A DNA stretch of 64,000 nucleotides from Ilex aquifolium (taxonomy: Eukaryota; Streptophyta; Magnoliopsida; Aquifoliales; Aquifoliaceae). Shown here piece after piece: positions 48,424 through 61,177 of this stretch; position 1 is the first letter of the stretch, and each line of letters starts with the position of its first letter. The notes under the pieces were generated by a model. It had not been told where the DNA came from and ran no database searches. It saw only the letters and a list, made by a program, of their open reading frames with translations. Both the position numbers and the translations under genes were made by a program. The stretch covers positions 38,637,744 to 38,701,743 of the forward strand of contig OX637393.1 in assembly GCA_951799425.1 (NCBI GenBank). The letters run 5' to 3'.

Positions 48424-50632
48424 GCTGGTGAGCTGAAAAACCTTGAAGAAGTAGGTGTTAGTGGAAATGAGCTTGAAGGGATCCGTCCTTTATGCATGGG
48501 AAATTTGACATCTCTTCGAGTAATCGATCTCTCTTCCAACCGGTTCACCGGAGATATTGCCTCGTCTTCCCTTACTGCTCTCACACTGCTCGAATACCTT
48601 TCATTTTTAGATAATAGCTTCCAAATCCCTGTTTCATTCAGCTCATTCGCTAACTTTTCGAACCTTAAGGTCATTCTAGGTGATAACAACAAACTAGTTC
48701 TAGATCGTATGTTGCAAACTCGGGTTCCGTCGTTTCAACTAAAGGTCTTTAGTTTGTCAAACTGCAGATCAAATGGACTCGATGTAGAAAATCCTAGTTT
48801 TCTTCTTTACTAGAATGACTTGAGAGTTCTTGATCTCTCCTACGACTACTTGCAAGGAAAGTTCCCTTCTTGGCTGTTACAGAACAATACAAAACTGAAA
48901 GATTTGAACCTTAGAGATAATAACTTCACAGGGCCATTCCAGCTACCCTCTCGTCCAAATCCTGAAATTTTGAGACTAGACATTTCCAAGAATGACATAC
49001 GAGATCCAACAAATATGACTTCTGTCTTTCCAAATTTAAGAATACTAAACATGTCAAGAAATATATTTGAATATACCTTCATCTTTTCGTGATATGAAAT
49101 TCCTTTAGGCGTTAGATCTGTCTAACAACAATATGTCAGGAGAAATACCAGAGCACTTGGCTGTGGATTGCTTGTCGTTAAATTTTCTCATGGTATCAAA
49201 CAATAAGTTCGAAGGGCAAATATTTCCCCAAGTTGTGAACTTGCCAAAGTTGGAATGCTTGTATTTGGATGGTAATCGCTTCTCCGGAGGGATCCCAGAT
49301 AGCTTGTCAAACATCAGCTTGTTAGTATTGGACCTCACTAGTAACAATATGTCTGCCAAACTTCCAAGATGGATAGGAAATATGTCAAGCACAAAAGAGA
49401 TTGCAATATCCAATAATAATCTTCAAACTCTATTCCAGTAGAGTTCTGCAAACTTGACAACCTTTTGTTTCTATACCTTTCTGAGAACAATCTGACTGGA
49501 TCAAATACCATCTTGCTTCAACCCCTCCAACATAAAGCATGTCCATCTGTTTAAAAACCGGCTAACAGGCCCAATGACACGTGCTTTCTATAAAAGCACT
49601 TCTTTGGTCACATTAGATCTTAGAGATAACTATTTATCAGGCAGCATTCCAAAATGGATTGGCACCCTTTCGGAGCTAAGTATTCTTCTCTTGAGAGCTA
49701 ATCGATTTGAAGGCAGGGTCCCTAATCAGCTATGCAATTTGAAGCAATTAAGAATGATGGACCTCTCATAGAACAATCTTTCTGGTCCAATACCTGGTTG
49801 CTTAAGCAACATCACTTTTGAGATAGCATCTGATAAATCTCTTTTATCAACGGACTGTATAGGAAGTTCTCCAATAGAAGAGTGATAGTTCTCATATGCA
49901 GAGAGGAAAAAGTTGACTGATATGGAAGAGTATGTGAATGTTGAGAAGTATCCATTATTGGATGTGCAACAAGTGTAGTTCACAACCAAAAGTAGATCAT
50001 ATACATACAAGGATGACATCCTGAATTTCATGTAAGGAATTGATCTTTCTTGCAACCAGCTCTCAGATATCATCCCATCTGAGCTTGGAAACTTAAGCGA
50101 GGTCCATGCATTGAATTTGTCTCATAACAATCTGAGTGGATCAATCCCAACAACATTCTCGAGCCTAAGAAAAATGAAGAGTTTGGATCTTTCCTACAAC
50201 TATTTGAATGGGAGAATCCCCCCACAGCTAATCGAGTTGAACTCTCTGGCGGTGTTCAATGTGGCACACAACAACTTATCAAGAGAAATTCTAGAGCAGA
50301 AAGCTCAATTTGCGACCTTCGAGGCAAGCAGCTATGAGGGTAATCCTCTTCTTTGTGGACCTCCTTTACATAACAGTTGCACTGACACTGAATTACTATC
50401 ACCAATGCCAAAATCAACAGACGAGGAAGAAGAGAATGATTTTATTGATACGGAGTTTTCTATGTGAGCTTTGGAGTTTCCTATATAACTACTGTTGGGA
50501 ATTGCTACAATTTTCTACATCAATCCTTGCTGGCGACGTGTATGGTTTTACCTCGCTGAAGAGCTTATATACTCGACCTACTATTTTGTTATAGAAACTT
50601 TTCGCAAGTTGTTCAGTTGCAAAAATGTGTAG
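48424..50632 (+). pseudogene. RLP-B last exon
   Basis: After the TTATACAG acceptor it reads GELKNLEEVGVSGNELEG, then tandem LRRs. The junction is two bases shorter than in RLP-A and RLP-C, so phase-1 splicing would meet a TGA at once. Stops at 48811 (YY-Gln-NDL context) and 49769 (LS-Gln-N context) replace Gln codons seen in paralogues. The C-terminal part is better preserved: NLSHNNLSGSIPTTF, SSYEGNPLLCGPPLHNSC, the acidic STDEEEEND stretch, a hydrophobic span and a basic WRRVWFYL tail, with two more frameshifts near the membrane segment. Confidence 0.85.
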
Positions 50633-50639
50633 CTTTTAT

Positions 50640-51097
50640 CACATAATTAACTGCATGATATGTGTACGTTTCTTCTTTAAACTAATAAATTTAGGCCAAA
50701 AGTCTAACTCATTGAGTAGCCAACAAAGGTTACAGTAAAAATATCAATGGGACTAAATTTATACAGTAATTGTAGATTTTCCATTCTTAAAAGAGCCATC
50801 TAACACTTCTGAGGATCAAAAACACATCCAAGGCCATATGATTCAAAGGTATCCCAGTTTTTACAAGTAGAACATGACATCTACAAGAAAACTATATGCA
50901 AACAAAACAGAAAAACCTTCGTATCCTGTGGGTTTGTTAGAGGGACAATGTTCTAGTACGAAGTTAACTTAAACTTTCAGGGCATCAGGTCCCACTGAAA
51001 AAAGGGAAAACATAAAGAAACATTTCACTTCTACCCTTAAATTTAACTTATTTTAGCCAGCACAGGATACGCCACTTACAACATCCTCATCATTGAA
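50640..51097. other. 3' flank of RLP-B, nothing else seen
   Basis: AT-rich sequence with no recognisable gene or bounded element. AATAAA-like signals near 50684 could have served as the RLP-B polyadenylation site. Confidence 0.4.
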
Positions 51098-52569
51098 CAT
51101 TAGAACACCAAAGGTGGTACTGAAACGCAGTGGAATTAAGCAAGCTTTTACCGATCTCCAAGTTTTCTCAAAGAACTTTAAATCTTCAAATCTGAATTTA
51201 ATCTTTACCCCAAACCTTTATTGATATCTACACAAATTGACAAACTTGAAGGATTTACCTCTACCTTTGATGAACTAGTAGAGAGAGATCCTTAAATAAC
51301 TACAATCCTAATTTGGGTCTAGTTGCAATTATCCCATAATTACATAATGACTTCTTTATTAACTATTAATTATAATAAAGTCTCTAATTAATTCTTAATT
51401 AGGTTTCTAGTCCAAATAACTCTTAATTGGTTTTCTCTCCTTTATCATTTAATTTCCAATCAGTCCTATTATGTGCGACCTTATAGGATCAAGCATACCC
51501 GGTATAGGTTCAAGCATACCCGGTTGCAGGCATTCGATACTAACTTCAAGTAGTATCTCAAATTAGAACTCTTTCTAAATTATTTTGAATTAGGACTCTT
51601 TTAATTCTACATTTATGAAGAACAATATATTTATATTAATTTTGTTCTTCGGGTTTCTACTAATCATGAGTGACAATTAGCAGCATATCATGATTAACCC
51701 CTGGATAGTACGAAGTAGGTAAAAAACTCATTCAGTCTACAGTTGTCATACAATTCAATCATTCTATCACACAATACCCCAATTGAATTACTAGAGTACA
51801 GAATTACTGTAAAACCCTAACATAATCTTATGTATTCGATATTAGGAGTTGTCATTCTGACTTGATCAAGGACTCCTTGAGCATATCCTAGAAGATCAAA
51901 TAGGACATTCTATTTATTTTTTTTAACTAAGGGTGATAGATTCTATGTTGTGTAGACATAAGTCTTCATACATGTCTAACTATATCCAACTATGTCCAAC
52001 AATATATATCCAAATTACGTGATTAGTATATGAATATATTGTATAGTTAAAATATAAAAAGTTCATACACAAGACAACTATAGTGTCTTAAGTCTAAGGA
52101 TTAGTTGAAAAACTGTAACTTAGGATTTAATATTGACAAATATGTAAACCTCCATATGAAAAATCATATGTTAGTCAATTGTCACGTTCAATATACTTAT
52201 TCTCCAATAAGCACCCACACACCTACTTTAATGTCTCTACACTAGTGACTCGGACAAGTCACCTCAAATCAATATGAACAAACATAGTGTATACTAATTT
52301 ATCCGGATTACATAGTGTCCACACAGTAATCCTATAACTACGAACATTTAAGAGTTAAGTAATAAGAAGTATAGGTCTTCTCTTCTCAATGCCTTGAGAG
52401 ACTATCTTCTTAACTTATACTCTATGAACTTTATCATGCATGTTAAAATAAAATAAACCAGTACCATGATTAATAAACATGCCCTTGTAATTAAAATTAT
52501 ATGAAGAATGTTATCAGGACACCCTAATATCATCTGTGCGATTGATTTTAGGGCATACTACTAATAGTT
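51098..52569 (-). mobile_element. Putative copia-type solo LTR, minus strand
   Basis: Read on the minus strand it begins near TTAGTAGTATGCCCTAAAATC, a typical plant copia LTR start. It ends near TTCCACTGCGTTTCAGTACC followed by TGGTGTTCTAA, a typical copia LTR end. There is no internal domain on either side and no exact target duplication, so the precise ends are uncertain. It includes a local duplication of TCAAGCATACCCGGT (51488-51523). Confidence 0.5.
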
Positions 52570-53089
52570 ACTATAGTCCGTAGCTCAATACCCAGTGAGA
52601 CCAAACTCTAATGCATCCTAGTCAAGTTTACAATAGGATTAACCTCGGATGTAAATCAAAAAAAGCACAGCCAAGAACTTGTGGGAGATTATGCTTTAGA
52701 GGAGCCCAAAAATTAACTCTTTCGAAGGCATTTATTTAAGGGCAATGCTAGTACAAGAACTGCTTCACTTTTGTTTTTTGATGTTTGTGGATGCTGGTGG
52801 ATAAGAGATAATAAAGACCGTATTGATATTGGGTAGGATTGAACGCAACACAAATACATGGCCTGTGATCAAAATTTAGCTCAAGTCTATAACATCATGA
52901 ATGACAGATTCAATGGCAACATATATTTTAGGTAGATGGTGAGTCCATTGGCACAACATTTCTGTGATCTTTAAGGATAGGTGATGTGCAGCAGTTCTAT
53001 GCATAATCTGTAATTGTGAGTTCACCATGATGATGCACAAAATCGTATAGTGCGAGATCAACAGTCACAAGAGTGATTAATGAGCAATC

Positions 53090-54062
53090 AATGGCAATTA
53101 AATATGAAAGCAAGTAATAGAGAGTCAACACAGGAGATTTATAGTGGTTCGGTCTCGGATGACCTACGTCCACTCTTCGAATGGCGACGGTGGCCTGAGG
53201 TGTTTTATTGATGAGCGGTGGTACTCCGGAGAGTTTACAATGCTTTTTGAGAGAGAGAGAGTTAGAGACTCGTAAGTGTCCTGCCCTTTATACAGTGAGG
53301 GCTTACATTATATAGGCTTACCAGGGCGGTGAGGCGGTGACGTGAGGAAGAAGTCTCCCGTGAATTTGGTAAGTACAAATATGGTAGGAGTGGACTTCTT
53401 TGGTAAGTAGAGTTATGGTAAGAGTAGATTTCCATATCCCGCCTTTCTCTCCCTCGTGCTCCTATTCAATCGGAGGAAGACTCCCAACGAGGTAGGACTT
53501 CAATCCTTGTCTTGACCTTAGGCTTGCTTCGGAGTAGGCTTGGATGTACATTAGTCTTGAGGTTGCACTAAGGCATGAAGAGGAGCAAAGGGGAGAAGCC
53601 AATGGGAGCAAGAGGTGGGCGGCGCCCACTTAGAGGAGGCATGGGCGGCGCCCTAGGTGCCTTGCCCTCTCCTTTGGTGTTCGGCCTTGAGTTGGAGGTG
53701 GTCCTGAGATGGACCAAGCTTTAGTTGGAGGTGGTCTTGAGATGGACCAGGCTTGAGTTGGAGGGAGCTAGGCTTGAGTCGTAGGAGGCCTTCATGGAGT
53801 GAGGAGGCAAGGGAGGAGGAGATCAAGGGGCAGGCGCCTACATGGGCGGCGCCCCCTTGGCCCTGGCCTTGGGTCCTTTGTCCCTTGTATTAGCTTGGGG
53901 CCGTAATTACCTTTGTGCCCTCCGTATTGATTTACGATCGCCTAATTCCCTTTATGTCCTCCGTATTGTTTTACGGCCCAGGTCCGAATAGTATCTCCTT
54001 TGGGTTTTCTCGGTCTGTTCAGATTAGGCTTGATCCAGTCAAATTTGGACTCGTCACACCAC
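53090..54062 (-). repeat. GC-richer retroelement-like fragment
   Basis: The block stands out by its higher GC. It holds a TTTATAGTGGTTCGG motif (near 53140) common in plant retroelement repeats, a tandem pair of about 36 bp around TTGGAGGTGGTC...GAGATGGACCA (53690-53760), and three GGGCGGCGCCC palindromes or variants (53620, 53645, 53845). It may be an LTR on the minus strand starting TGTGACGAGTCC near 54057. No coding capacity is seen. Confidence 0.4.
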
Positions 54063-54553
54063 ATAGTGGAGTCCCATCACATCTGTTCACTACTTTATTC
54101 AGTTAAAGTTTCCCTAAACTTTTATCCAGCTAAAACACAAATGCATATTTTAAAATATCTATTTGTGTATAGCTTCTTCTTTTACAACCATTTAAGGTGC
54201 TGCTTTTTTTATCCAGTCTCTGCTTCTTACCTGCTCATTTCACATGTTTGTGTCATTTTAACAACCAGCAGTTGAGCATTGAAACTTCCTGGCAGAGTTC
54301 AACACTCTAATAGAAGTCATCACAACCATTTTAAACTGTTGTATAGAATATGATTACTTCAAGCCGTTGTAGTATTAAAGTTTTCTCAAGATTCTAATGC
54401 AGTTATATAAAAACTATCAAATAACAGAAAACACCAAATCTGTAATCAGAAATTTACAAACTGACGGCCTACCACTGAAAAATTCAGTTTCTCATTGTCA
54501 AAGATATGGTTTAATCACCAGCATTCTCGTCATAACTTAAGACCCATGATCGA

Positions 54554-55465
54554 CAGGGCCGGCCCAACCCCTAGGCAACTAAGTTGCTTGCCTAGGGTCC
54601 CAAATTTTAGAGGGCCCCATAATATTTATCCATTTAGTATAGTAGGCCCAATTTTTTATTTTTTATTTTAGATATAATTAAAATTTTTAGGGCCCAAATT
54701 TTATTAGTTCAAATCAGTATTTAATTTTATTAGGTCCAAAATTACTCTCTACTTAGTTAAGCCCAAATTTTAGAGGCGTCCATAAAATTTACCACTTTAG
54801 TATAATAGTCCTTTTTATTTTTGTTTTTTGTATTTTAGATATGATTCAAAATTTTAAGGCTCAAATTTTAATAGTTCAAATCAATATCTAATTTTTTTGG
54901 GTCCAAAATTACTCCTTCGTGTGAGCTTTGATTTAAATTTTTCTAAATATTTTGGGTGTGTTCATAGTTGTATTTCACTCACTCACATAGAGAATTTATA
55001 TTCATTATTTCTTGTGGTGAAAATCTATTTGGTTCTTTTTTTGTCTTAATATAATTTTTCAGTCCAAATAATTTATACTTAAATTGTCTATGTTATTAAA
55101 GTTTTGTACTTCATGCGTGCACATTACTCATGGGTAAAGAATGATTCTTTATTATCTTAAAATTATTTTTTGCTCACATATTCTATTATTAAATTACTTG
55201 TTAAAAATTTAAATTGATAAAATTTTATTTACAATCAACTAAGAGTGAATGAATTAACAATATTATCTATTAAAAAAAAATTATTGTCAAAATTTGAGTA
55301 TAAAAACTTGATCAATATGTTAAATTTTTAAAAAAATAAAAAATAATTTTTAAAACATAAAAAAATTATAATAATTAAAAATAAAATATATCAATAGACA
55401 AAATATTAATAGGGCCTCATATGAAAATTTTGCTTAAGGCCCCGCTTGACCTTGGGCCGCCCCTG
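54554..55465. mobile_element. CAGGGCCGGCCC-family hAT element, copy 1
   Basis: The inverted ends are CAGGGCCGGCCCAA at the left and TTGGGCCGCCCCTG at the right, 912 bp apart. Inside, GGGCCCAAATTTTA-type stretches recur, and the centre is very AT-rich. It has no transposase. The flanking 8 bp no longer match. The copy at 61599-62477 shares the ends and keeps an exact 8 bp target duplication. Confidence 0.8.
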
Positions 55466-56926
55466 ATATACGTCTAGGCTTGGTGTTTGGTGTTGGTGTG
55501 TGAACTAAGGTTGGTGTTCGTGTTCGAGGATGGTGGATAGGTGTACGAATTGAGGTGGTGTGGTTAGAATTTCGTACATGTGAAAAAAATAATAATAAAG
55601 TGAGGCCAACACTCTAACTTGAAATATAAACATTAAAAAAGAAAGGGTCGTAGTGTGATATCAAAATCACAAAATATCCCTTCAATTATCAACACCTACA
55701 AGGGACATCGGTAGAATGTTCTAAATTGTCCCCGTTTAAGGAAATTAATAAAAAGAAAAATTAAATTTTAGTCTTTCAAAATCTATGAAAAAATTATATT
55801 TGATGTTTGAAATGTCAATTGAAACAATGAAAACCTTATAATATTACTCATGCTGACAATATTAGCTTTTCCTTGACCTCTTTTTATAATTTGGACGTGA
55901 AGTAATCATATGCACGTGTTACAATGAAATATGGAGATGGGTGATATAAGAAGTCTCATATTCTCTTATAACCCAACAATTCTCTTTGTAAGTCTTTTTT
56001 CTCCCAATAAAACAAACCACTAGAAAGGTAATGTAAGAATGTTTATCTTCCACGATAAAGTATTATGTGCCAAAGTGAATAATACGTATCATGCATGATG
56101 AACAATTTGTTTTATGAATAAGTAACTACTTTTAATTGTTATTCACATGGAAAGGTTTATAAACATGGACAATGGACCAAATTCAATAAGATGTACCTTC
56201 ATTATATCTCACTACGTTATATGCTATCCTTAAAAAGCCGTTACTTTATGCTCAAGACATGTCAAAAACGTGTTTTTGTATATGCTTGGAACAAAATGGA
56301 TTCAAGAAATCAAAATTGACCCTGTTCACACTACACATCTAGAAAATCTTGTAAAAAACAGTCTAGAAATACTAGGACCTAAGCAATGAAGTGTGCAAAT
56401 AAGTATCAAGAATATTGAGAAATGTTGGAAGTTAGTCTGTAAAGTAAATCAGATGTCTTTTACCTGTTTCGATTCGGGAAGCAGATATAATTTGGTCCAA
56501 AAACATTAGGTTGTGAGCATATTTATAAACTTCAGGGAAGTAACTTGTTACCGATCCCAACTACTAATTAACCTTTAATATTTTCTCCACCGAGTTCATG
56601 TAGGAAAGCTATACAATGATTATTTGTGCAACTAAATTGTTATGTAAATTACCAATTGGTTCATTTTTATGTAAATTATCAACTGGTTAATTGAGGGCAA
56701 GCAATGAACACTTTTGTAGCTCCACCTTTTACTTTCATGGACTACACAAGTAGAATAAAATAACTGAAAATTTTTGACATCATGCATAAGGAAATTTTTT
56801 GACAGTAATAAACATTCCAAGGATAGAAGTGCAAAATCTAAACCATTATATGCTGGAAATTTTAACACAGTACAATGCCTTCCCTAACATTAAGGGTACA
56901 TATAATCAATAATCTAGATAAAAGAA
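55466..56926. other. Intergenic DNA; RLP-C 3' flank at right end
   Basis: 55480-55560 is a small GTTGGTGTT-type repeat. The rest is AT-rich without recognisable genes. From about 56600 onward the sequence resembles the 3' flank of RLP-A (2385-2480), so it belongs to the duplicated RLP unit. Confidence 0.45.
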
Positions 56927-59121
56927 TTAAACATTCCTACAGTTAAGCAGCTTACGAAAACTATCGATAACAAAATAGTAGCAAGAGGTCGTACACACTA
57001 CAATAAAATGGAGCCATGCCCTTCGCCAGTCAGGGTTTATATAAAGAACTACTAATGTTCCTAACAACACCATTATATAGGACACAAAAAAACTCACATG
57101 AAAAACATCCATGTCAATGAAACCACCATCATTTTTCTCATCCTTTGAATCTTTTGGAATTGGCGATGGTGCTTGGATATCGGTGCAATAGTTATGTGAT
57201 GGAGGTCCACAAAGATAAGGATTTCCCACATAACTGCTCTCATTGAAGGTAGCAAACTGAGCTTTGAAATCTGGAGTTTTACCAGATAAGTTGTTGTGTG
57301 CTACACTGAAGACCTCCAAGGAGTTCAACTCAGTAAATTTGGAGGGGATACTTCCGTTCAAGTGGTTATAGGAAAGATCTAAACTCTCAATATGTCTTAG
57401 GTTTGAAAATGTTGTAGGAATTGATCCAGTGAGATTGTTGTGGGATAGATTTAACGTTTGGAGTTGATTTATGTTCCCAATTTCTGGTCGTATTTCACCT
57501 GTTAATTGGTTGCAAGAAAAATCAATTCCTGACATCAAATCGAGGACAATACCCTCGTAGGAATAGGATATACTCTTAGTAGTGAACTCCACATTTTCTT
57601 TGACATTCGACAAGGGTATTAGATCAAGACCTAATGAATACTCAAAGCTCGAGTGGTACAGATTTCCCATCAAATCACTTGGATAATAAACCGACCCACT
57701 AAAAGATTTGGTATTATTTGACCAAAAAGTCATGTTTGCCAAGCAACGAGAAATAGAACCAGAAAGACTATTCTGAGAAACATAAATCAGGTTTATTTGC
57801 TTCAAGTGACATAATTTAGTGGGAATGCTGCCTCTAAATAAGTTACCTTTCAAGATAAGAACACTCAATCTAGAAAGGTTGCCTATCCAATCTGGAATTT
57901 TACCAGTTAGGTTGTTATATCCAAGGTCTAATGTCACCAAATGAGAGTTGTCATAAAATCCACGAGTCAATGGACCACTCAATCTATTTTTACTTAGATG
58001 AACATGAGTAATGTATGGAGGGTTAAAACAAGCTGGAAGAGAGCCTGACAAGCTATTTTCAGAAAGATCTAGAAATTGAAGCCAGTCAAGTTTGCACCAC
58101 TCAAATGGAATGGGACCATGAAGCTGATTTTTGGCTAAGCTTATTTCCTCCAACCATGAAATATTCCCTATCCATTGTGGAAGCACGCCAGACAAAGAGT
58201 TATTTCTAATATTCACAACCTCCAACGAGGAGGCATTAAACAAGCCATCTGGTATTTTTCCAATAAAGGAGTTGTTGTCCAAATATAACCATCGTAAACT
58301 GGTCAAATTGAAGAAATTGGCAGATATTCGACCACGCAAGCAGTTGTTTGATAGTTTGAGGAAAAATAAGTTGTTAGCCATGGCCAAATGTGCTGGTATT
58401 CCTCCAGACAAGTTATTGTTGGACAAGTCTAAGAAATGTAAAGACCTACTATCACCAAAAGAGGGAGGAATTTGACCTTCAAACATATTATTGGACAAGT
58501 TCAATCTCTCTAAGCTTGGAAAGCTCGCATTTAAATTTACAGGAATTTGACCATCTATGCAATTGTTAGAAACATCTAATTCCAAAGTACGAGGCCTAGG
58601 ATAAGAAGGCAATCGAAAAGGCCTTGTGAAAGAGTTATGTTGTAGGAGAAGTGCTTCCAATTTGGTATTGTTCTCTAACAACCAGGCGGGAAACTTCCCC
58701 GATAAGTTGTTGCGAGAGAGATCAATTACTCTCAGATCATTTTGGTAATATAAGAAAGAGGGTATTGTATCAACACTACAGTTTGACAAGCTAAAAACCT
58801 TCAGTTGGAATCTTGGAATCCAGGATTGTGATTCATCTTCTATCTCTGCTACGTTATTATCACTTCAAATGACCTCAAGCTTTGAATGGTTAGAAAATGA
58901 GACAAATGAGGACTGAATCACGAAGTGGTTATAGGAAATGAAAAGGTATTCAAGTGAAATGAGACTAACAAGAGGAGATTGGGCAGTATTCCCATGGAAC
59001 CTATTAAAGTAGAGATCCAATATACGGAGAGATGTCAAATTTCCCATACAAGAAGGAAGTATCCCCTCAAAATCATTGTAACTAAGGTCTAGCACTTCAA
59101 GGTTCTTTAGTTCACATAATC
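56927..59121 (-). pseudogene. RLP-C last exon: LRRs, membrane span, tail
   Basis: The exon opens after TTGTCACAG with LCELKNLEVLDLSYNDFEG and stays in one frame for 731 codons to the stop at 56927-56929, broken only by TGA at 58867-58865. Downstream of it 620 residues from a Met at 58789 are open. They include about 17 LRRs, the island near SYSYEGIVLDLMSGIDFSCN, the C-cap SSYVGNPYLCGPPSHNYC, an acidic DSKDEKND segment, a hydrophobic span starting FHVSFFVSYIMVLLG and a basic WRRAWLHF tail. Without the upstream exons this fragment has no signal peptide. Confidence 0.9.
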
Positions 59122-59587
59122 CTGTGACAAGTAAAAGGTGATGCTTAGCTTGAATTATTATTCGTATATATAAAAAGTTAGTTTATTTTCATCATCCAAT
59201 TAGTCAATGAACAACAGCAAAGCAACAGTACAAGGATTTTGTGAATCAACTCATATATGTACCTTCATGAGCTGGTAGATTGCCATGGAGCCCACACTGA
59301 GACAATGACAAAACCTTTAGAGAAGGCATCACGCCAATTTTCTGAAGAAAGCTCCCTTGGATGGATGAATAATCCAAATTTAAGAGCTCCAAGTTGTAGA
59401 ATCCACCCAACTCTATATTAAAAATAAATTGAAACAGAATTATATATGAAATCAAGATGACTAAACAATTAGTATCGCATGATAGAAGTATACTCATATG
59501 ATAATTACACTTCTTACCCCCAGAATGCATCACTGGATGTCTAAAAAATTGAGTACCAAATTTTCATGTAACATAATTAAAATTGAG

Positions 59588-60062
59588 CTATGAAGCACGG
59601 ATACTTCGAAATGGTCAAAATATCGGTATCGGATACGTTTTGGATACCGATACGCCTCCGATACGGCCGGATACGTATCGGATACGACTGAGACGTATCC
59701 GAAAATTAAAAAAATAAATTTGATTTTCGGATACGGCCGGATACGCCTCCGATACAGCCGGATACGGCGGGGTATTACTTGAATTTTTTTAAACATATAG
59801 GGGCACAAGAGCAAATATGTTTTGAGCCCTTATTTGCAAATATGTATGATTTATAAATGATAGAGTGGTTAATTATTATTATATATCTTTGGTAGATGTG
59901 TGATTCACTTTATAAATCATAATTATTACATTAAATATAATAATAAAATTTAAAAAAATATATATTTTATGGACGTATCCTAGCCGTATCCGTATCCTAT
60001 TTTTTTAAGTTTTACCGTATCGCCGTATCTCGTATCGCCGTATTCGTATCCGTGCTTCATAG
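59588..60062. mobile_element. GAAGCACGGATAC-family TIR element, copy 3
   Basis: An exact 8 bp target duplication, AAATTGAG, lies at 59580-59587 and 60063-60070. The perfect 17 bp ends are CTATGAAGCACGGATAC and GTATCCGTGCTTCATAG. Subterminal CGGATACG words recur. At 475 bp it is the shortest of the three copies and lies in intron 4 of RLP-C. It fits hAT by duplication length, although the end does not follow the commonest CAGNG form. Confidence 0.88.
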
Positions 60063-61177
60063 AAATTGAGTATTATACATTAATTATTTATAAAAATCGG
60101 AAAATATAAAGAATACAACACAAAAATTGTCGGACAAAGCAACGAATCTGTTTATTTAATTGAGGTTGTAATATAAAAATTTTAATATTTTATAATATAA
60201 ATTAAGAATCAGAATATCTTTTAAGGTACAGAGTATCATTCACTCTAAAATAAAACACAAATTCAATTATACCAAATCATAGTAATATGTCAAGTGACGG
60301 AGTCCTAATGGAGAATAACACTATTGGACCATAACATTGTTACATTCTTAACTCAACAAATTACGTAAATATTTTGATTTCATTGGCAAAAATAAAATTA
60401 ACCTATTGTCCCCTCGGGGGTGATTATCAACAGTAGTTTCCCTTACTTTTTTCGGAGACCAAACCGTCCACGCTAAGATTTAACACCCTAAGAGATGGCA
60501 ATGCTCCTAGTGAATGCAAAACACTAGGATTAAATATGTTGCCTTTCAAGCCGAGAACCTGTAGCTTGCTCAAGCTCTTCATACCTGAGTGCAAAATATT
60601 ACAATGTTATCTATAGTCTCTCCTCCGAGTTGAACCCTGCAGATGAAGAGAATGAAAACAACATTCATTCGACATATCATTTATACCTCTTACGGTCGTG
60701 AGGCTGTCAATTTGGTTGTCACTCAAATTGATCTCTTAGGCTGCTGCACTATTTCATTGCAATTCTTTGGAAAGTAAATTTTGTATTAAAAAGAAGCTTT
60801 ACCAAGCAAAGTCACAACACAGTAGCAAAACGGGTCATGAAAGAAGCAAAAGGTAGCAGAGATGCAGCACAAAAGAATTTATGGGGAAGTATAGGCCATG
60901 GTCAGTACTTGCCCACAAATTCATAACCTGAGCATCCAATAGAAGTGAAAAACATTACAAGGAGAAAGATCAGTCCAAGCAGGAAGAGGGAAGATCCCAG
61001 GAGAAGACCCCATAATTTCAGAAGTCTAAGGTTCAAAACAGAGTTCTTGAACCTGACAGAGAAAGGCCTATCCTTAATGGCTTCTTGATGACCGGGAGCA
61101 AGGAGTTCCCATCCCTATATTGATTGGCATAAACTCTGAAGTTCCTTTCCAACCAAATGTGGTAGACAGTGGCAGAC

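Larger units (their letters stand above)
40994..50632 (+). pseudogene. RLP-B: broken LRR receptor-like protein gene split by a LINE
   Basis: This is the third RLP paralogue, on the plus strand. Exon 1 (ATG 40994) encodes a signal peptide and the cap start CWKPERAALLDLKSSINYPNG, then diverges and stops at 41156-41158. LRR exons follow at 41931-42005 (75 bp), 42738-42809 (72 bp), 42906-43055 (150 bp) and 43186-43332 (147 bp), all phase 1 to phase 1. The last of these has TAG at 43281-43283. A LINE then occupies 43560-48415 in the next intron. The long last exon starts at 48424 and ends with the tail FRKLFSCKNV and TAG at 50630-50632. It carries TAG at 48811-48813 and 49769-49771 plus frameshifts near 49070, 49435, 49500, 50450 and 50495. 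The island region (49850-50060) is also eroded. No functional receptor can be made. Confidence 0.9.

Noticed and set aside
58131-58475. Plus-strand frame opposite the RLP-C LRRs
   Set aside because: Antisense shadow of the LRR repeats, which stay open on both strands because of their regular codons.
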